Shown: positions 59,047-64,000 of the stretch, piece after piece
Layout: every line of letters begins with the position of its first letter
How positions within the stretch are numbered: the first letter of the stretch is position 1
Source of the DNA: Homarus americanus
Taxonomy: Eukaryota > Arthropoda > Malacostraca > Decapoda > Nephropidae
Reading direction: 5' to 3'
DNA: 64,000 bases
Assembly: GCF_018991925.1 (NCBI RefSeq)
Contig: NW_024725521.1
Location: 248,001 to 312,000, forward strand
The notes under the pieces: generated by a model
Told to the model about the DNA's origin: nothing
The model's database searches: none
The model's input: the letters and a program-made list of their open reading frames with translations, nothing else
Position numbers and translations under genes: made by a program

Positions 59047-59049
<3 letters not shown>
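57961..59049. other. AT-rich spacer then purine-rich tract
   Basis: A-rich at 58190-58300. GGGAGAGGGAGAAAG-type purine tract at 58480-58975, where open frames are compositional. Confidence 0.7.

Positions 59050-59134
<85 letters not shown>
59050..59134. repeat. (CT)n microsatellite followed by TTAGG
   Basis: 42 CT units followed immediately by AGGTTAGGTTAGGTTAC. (GT)n at 59329-59362. Confidence 0.95.
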
Positions 59135-59137
<3 letters not shown>

Positions 59138-59323
59138 GTTAGGTTAGGTTACTGTTCCGACATCTTCAAGTTAATGGCTGCCAAAGAAGATCAGTATAAT
59201 GTTCCCATACCCGCGAGATACAGTGTTTACGTCAAACAGGAGTTAAAGAGACTGTTCTGTGTTTGTTTTTCTCTGTCTCTCCACATTGTTTTACGTCTCC
59301 TGGTGTTTGTCCCGGTGTTTGTT

Positions 59324-59364
<41 letters not shown>

Positions 59365-59408
59365 TCTGAGAGCGCCTGCATGCGTAGACGATTCCCTACT
59401 ACAGTATA

Positions 59409-59645
59409 ATGCAGTATACCACACTCTAATACACACTACCACACTCTAATACACACCACCACACCCTAATGCACACCACCACACTCTAATACACACCACC
59501 ACACTCTAATACACACCACCACACTCTAATACACACCACCACACTCTAATACACACCACCACACCCTAATACACACCACCACACCCTAATACACACCACC
59601 ACACTCTAATACACACCACCACACCCTAATGCACACCACCACACG
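59409..59645. repeat. 20-bp minisatellite (ACACTCTAATACACACCACC)
   Basis: Twelve units of exactly 20 bp, ACACTCTAATACACACCACC with CTC/CCC and ACA/GCA variants. Confidence 0.97.
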
Positions 59646-60242
59646 AAACAGACTTACTCAGACATCCCTTTCATATTCATTTAATAGATAAGAACACGTG
59701 ATGAAAGGGAGAGGAAGAAGGAGGGGAATTGGCGTTAGTGGAATGATGAGGAGAGGAACAGATTGATATGGAAGAGGGAAGAGGGACCAAGGATAAAAGG
59801 AAGAAGGGTGGAAACGTGATAGACAAGTAGTAAACAGGGATATGCAGAGGGGGGAGAAAGAAGGGAAGTGGTGATTGACTGAAATGACATTACTTGCTTA
59901 CTGATAAATGGCGGATAGATTGTCTGTGATACTGATTGTCGAGTGATTGTTTTGATACTACATGGCTCATTAGCTGACTTAACTGATTAATTGAGAGATT
60001 GGTTTAAAATTTGCCCGCATGACTTACTGGATGACACGTTCACTGACTGACTGAATGATTGACTGACAAATTACTTTCTATCAGGCCCCATACACATTTA
60101 GTTCGGATTGTAAGTTGGATTGTGGAATTCCGATTGAGATTATTGGCTCAGTTTAGTCGTGAATTCATTTGCAGGGATAAGACCATTCAGGCGTCTCCAC
60201 TCTCTGACGATGAGCTGATCCTATTAAAAGATAGATCGATAG

Positions 60243-60304
<62 letters not shown>

Positions 60305-60693
60305 ATTAACTTATAATGACCTAAAACCATTGATTATTCCACATCAAAATATTCACTAACACTGGAATGATATTGACAACTAAATGCTCAGTGTTATCCA
60401 TGGAGTCTACACTGACGTTTATACAGTAAATAATCTAAGAATTCTGATCACTTTATACTAATATAGCCAGGAAGGTTTAATAGGCTTTCACTGTGAGTAT
60501 AACTACGTCCTCTATATCGGGTTCTTGTTAAATGGAGTTCAGTTATTACTTTGTGTTCTTGTTGAGGATTTTCCTGATCTCCGTCATGTTCGTTGGTATT
60601 CTCTTGTGGATTTGTGGGTGAGTATTTAGTGCGTCTATAACAGCATATACCTCTAATACATGATTGATTGGTGTTTTAGTTTGAGAATCTAAG

Positions 60694-60740
<47 letters not shown>

Positions 60741-61022
60741 GTTTCTTTGTCTCGATCTCTGAGAAGGTTGAAGGATGAAAGGTGTTAAGTTTAAGAAACC
60801 TTTTGAGAGAATTACTGTAGGTCATGTATCTTCCTCCTCCTCCTCCCCTTCCCACTCAGTTTTCCTCCTTCTCCTTCTCTCCATTCATATGTTTGCTGGA
60901 AAGGACTAACCTAACGTAACCAAACCTCCCCTAACCTAACCTCCCCTAACCTAACCTCCTCTAATTTAACTTAACAAATATCCAAGAGGAGGGGGGGGGA
61001 GCCAGTATCCCTGACCCCCTGT

Positions 61023-61084
<62 letters not shown>

Positions 61085-61329
61085 GTATAAGGTATTAAGT
61101 GTGAGATGAAAGGTGAAAAAAAAAAGTATAAGTGTAAGGTGTGACTCTGAGGTATATGTGTGAGGTGTTAGGTGGCGGGTCTGGGGGTAAGGAGTGAGAG
61201 GCCTCCCCCGCGGCTCTTAACTCAGTGTTAAGTAGTGTCATCTTGGGTTGAGACCCGTGAAACAGCAGGCGTGACCCTTTTCAAAACATATCGCGTGTCG
61301 CTCCAGATCCATTCACCATTTTTCAGAGG
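59646..61329. other. intergenic with tetranucleotide repeats
   Basis: (GATA)n at 60227-60303, (TCTG)n at 60691-60740, CCCTAACCTAACCT motifs (TTAGG-like C-strand) at 60905-60960 and (GT)n at 61027-61081. No gene is supported. Confidence 0.75.
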
Positions 61330-61580
61330 GGCGACAGAGACAGCTAATGGTAAGGGAGGAGGCGATGGTAGGAGACAGCTAATGGTAGGGGAGACGGTGA
61401 TAGTAGGAGAGAGCTAATGGTAGGAGACAGCTAATGGTAGGGGAGGCGGTGATGGTAGGAGACAGCTAATGGTAGGGAAGGAGGAGGCGATGGTAGGAGA
61501 CGGCTAATGGTGAAGGAGGTGATGGTAGGAGAGAGCTAATGGTAGAGGAGACGGTGATGGTAAGAGACAGCTAATGGTAG
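61330..61580. repeat. minisatellite AGACAGCTAATGGTAGGGGA
   Basis: Seven to eight units of GAGACAGCTAATGGTAGGGG followed by AGGCGGTGATGGTAG, with lengths of about 25-37 bp. Confidence 0.88.
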
Positions 61581-61795
61581 GGAACATCACCACTCATCCG
61601 TCCCTCTCATCATTGGAGGGGGAGGGGGGGGCAGTGTATAATAATAACGAGGGCAAACATCTCCATAACCTTAGGAGTTGATGACCGTGACCTTTGACCC
61701 GTTCAGGGATAATAGTGAAGAATTTGATCTGAAAGCTGAAAGAAGGTAACCTGAAGGAGTGTACAAGATATGGTGCTCTACCTTTCCTTGTGGAT

Positions 61796-61873
61796 GGTCA
61801 AATAGGCCCCTCTAGTCTATTGGGCCCCATGCTAACCTAACGTATAGATGTCAGTATTGGGGCCCATTTGACC
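61796..61873. repeat. short palindrome GGTCAAATAGGCCCC / GGGGCCCATTTGACC
   Basis: 15-bp arms at 61796-61810 and 61859-61873 with one mismatch, 48-bp loop. The same GGGCCCCAA / TAATGGGCCCCAA words occur at 38116-38160 and 52197-52222, suggesting a small dispersed hairpin family. Confidence 0.55.
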
Positions 61874-62435
61874 TGCATCTACACTCCCAACGAATGACCT
61901 GAAATCGATGGGGTACGAAACCTATACATTGCTAAGACTGATGAGAGATAGAATGTTAGATGGTTGATGCTCAGTATATTTCTCACGCTCATTTGTCGGG
62001 AAATTAGGGCCTTGTCCCCAGCCAAAAGATCCAAGCTACACTACCTTGTTAATCTGCCTAAACTATTTTGTCTTGTAAATTGTCACTTAAATATTCCAGA
62101 AATTATTGGAAGCCAAGTGGAAAATGTTGGGTCAGTAATATTAACCCTCACATGATGCAAAACACCGCTAATTGAAAAACGTATCGAATGTACCGATACA
62201 ACAAATGACGTCATGTACCACTACGGCCCAAACTTCCGCCAATCAACTAGTTGAGTCATTAAGCCTGTAGTGTAATGGTCAGGGTGAAACTATCGACAAG
62301 TTCCTTTACGTTATTTGTCTCTGTCTGTCTGTCTCTTTATTCAAGACGAAAGCTAAGGTGCTCCGTTGTTTCCCTTTTCCCCGTGTGATTTTATCAAGAT
62401 TTATCTTCTCCATGTTTTCATTGTGGATCTACATG

Positions 62436-62480
<45 letters not shown>

Positions 62481-63053
62481 CTAAATTTTCAAGATTTGAT
62501 CTTTGCCAAGGTATATTCACACCTAGGTGGCCCTAGAGCCGGCCAACCTTGAACAAGAGGAGCACCCATTATTTTTTAACGTGATATTAGCTGGGGGGGG
62601 GGGGGGACGAATATTCTGGTGATCTGAATTTCCAGTACTTAAAAACATTAAAAAAGTATCGATAATTACAAAAATAAAAAATTGACAGAAAAACTAATTA
62701 TAGGTCAAAGAAAATTTGCATTTTACTCAGGGTGTGACCATTACTCTCTCTGGCATTGTTGTTTTTGCTATTCAGTATTTACCCATAATTAGTGGTGTTA
62801 CAGGAGGCGGCGGCGCGTGAGTCGTCTTCCTGGTGAGCGTCTGTTAGAGAATATACACTACATAATGTGTTTTTATTTACCACCAAAAACCAGTGAAGTG
62901 TTTTGGTCGTGAGTATATTTAGAGACGATTAATGCTGCCTCCTATCTATTACAGTTCCGTGAACCACACCACCACTTGCTCAGCACATGTGGTCAAACGT
63001 CTATTTAAATGAATGTGATAGTGTATAGGAAGATAGTATTGGGTGATAATATT
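61874..63053. other. AT-rich intergenic with (AT)n at 62437-62477
   Basis: Short frame at 61964-62155 without a domain. G13 homopolymer near 62594. TATTTAAAT at 63002-63009 is a TATA-like candidate for the next ORF. Confidence 0.55.
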
Positions 63054-63221
63054 ATGGCGACGCCCGGCAGAGCTGCGTATGGCAATACTTGTAGTGAGGT
63101 GGCGAGAGACGGCTGTGTCACAGAAGCATGCAGGGCCTCTCTTCCCGCCGTCACCACACCCGACCACCCTCACCCAACTCAACTTACACTCTCTCGCCGA
63201 CATTCGGATATAATTGGTTAA
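63054..63221 (+). CDS. candidate first exon / small ORF, 55 aa
   Basis: From ATTATGGCGACG the frame reads MATPGRAAYGNTCSEVARDG, CVTEACRASLPAVTTPDHPH and ends ..RRHSDIIG. It is more GC- and CpG-rich than the surrounding DNA and of normal amino-acid diversity. A TATA-like TATTTAAAT lies 45-52 bp upstream of the ATG. An in-frame upstream ATG (63009) would give 70 residues. The minus strand is also open (62949-63203). No family is recognised. Confidence 0.22.
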   Translation: MATPGRAAYGNTCSEVARDGCVTEACRASLPAVTTPDHPHPTQLTLSRRHSDIIG

Positions 63222-64000
63222 ACATTATGTGATTCATGGCGTATTTTAAACAGTGAAGGACTTATTCAGGTTTGACTTCGTGGTTCGCGGCCAAACGCAA
63301 ATATAAGGCTGGGTCAAAGTGGGGTGTAGATGCACCTGCTCCTCGCGGATCACACTACACATAGAGTTTACATTCCGCTACTTTAGTCCTATTTATCAAC
63401 ACTTCTTTGTCCTTTTGGTGGAATTTTCTTAAATGTGGAAGTATTCTAACCATGCACACTGCCGCTAAGCCACTTGGTGACCCCTTAATATTTCATCCCA
63501 TTAAAAAAAATAATAAGAACTCACGAGATGTCAACACCGCCATTTTTTTCCCCAGGAGCCATGTGGGGTCAGAAATCACAAGAGTTTAATAACACGTGAT
63601 AATAATATTTTAAGGGGACACTTGAGCTTCTCGCTTTCTTTTGGATTTAGTACCTGTTTACATTTTCTTTAGTTGTGTTTAGTGGAGATTTATAACTCAA
63701 CGTCGCGTAGGTCTCTGGATGTTTTCTTTTTTTTTCTTTTATCGTGATGCTCCGTGTTTAGTCGGTCCAGTGCCGACCTTTCCCGATGTGGCTGAAATGC
63801 GCGTTTTTATTTGTCTACCGTCTAAGAAAGTAAGTAGTTATACAGTATATGCGGGTTAATATTGTCAGTTCTCCGCCATCCTTATTATCAATATATTTTT
63901 TCTCGTTAATTTATACGTGAAATAGGATTTATTTTATTCACTAGTCTGGCTGGAAACTATAATTGATTAACCTAGATTATCTTTGTCATAGTGTCAGGCG
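63222..64000. other. AT-rich intergenic, no gene seen
   Basis: Unique sequence to the window end. Short frames carry no domain. Confidence 0.6.

Overview
This window is non-coding, repeat-dominated eukaryotic nuclear DNA, most likely from an arthropod and probably a decapod crustacean. The basis is: (1) TTAGG-type repeats, the arthropod telomere motif, at many interstitial places; (2) a very high density of long perfect microsatellites, (GT)n, (CT)n, (ATT)n and (AT)n, including one GT tract of about 685 bp; (3) more than twenty minisatellite arrays with 15-45 bp units; and (4) decayed non-LTR retrotransposons, tRNA-type SINEs, a Penelope-like remnant and MITEs. There is no bacterial gene organisation, no rRNA, no intact tRNA gene and no CRISPR array. 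The decapod assignment is inference from this repeat style; no host gene identifies the species.

Layout. 1-9 kb: minisatellites, two weak minus-strand exon candidates (1.5-2.0 kb), a 265-bp near-perfect palindromic MITE (3.24-3.51 kb) and two arrays of a 'GTACTCAAGGGGTTAA'-type repeat. 9-16 kb: back-to-back minisatellites (34-, 21-, 26/19- and 34/41-bp units), a tRNA-derived SINE and the giant GT tract. 16-20 kb: pyrimidine-rich DNA, one ORF with a convincing signal peptide (17721), an old MITE and a 28-bp array. 20.8-22.2 kb: two fused pieces of a non-LTR retrotransposon. 22-32 kb: further arrays and microsatellites, plus a recursive-splice-site-like sequence near 29990. 32.0-32.5 kb: an inverted, 5'-truncated copy of the same retrotransposon sitting inside a minisatellite. 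33-42 kb: CT, GGT and TTAGG tracts. 42.7-50 kb: the densest transposon graveyard, with an RNase H-bearing LINE relic, MITEs, two inverted SINE heads and a second LINE relic that meets a SINE at a shared (AT)n. 50-64 kb: AT-rich intergenic DNA, a CCAAT-box cluster, a MITE with an internally amplified arm, a GIY-YIG (Penelope-like) relic and short ORFs.

No complete host gene can be supported. The few host-exon candidates are flagged individually at low confidence. The most interesting structure is a family of at least five palindromic MITE-like elements (18.0, 42.7, 46.6, 49.9 and 53.4 kb). One arm of the 53.4-kb copy has been expanded into a 30-bp tandem array, so this copy shows a transposon arm turning into a minisatellite.
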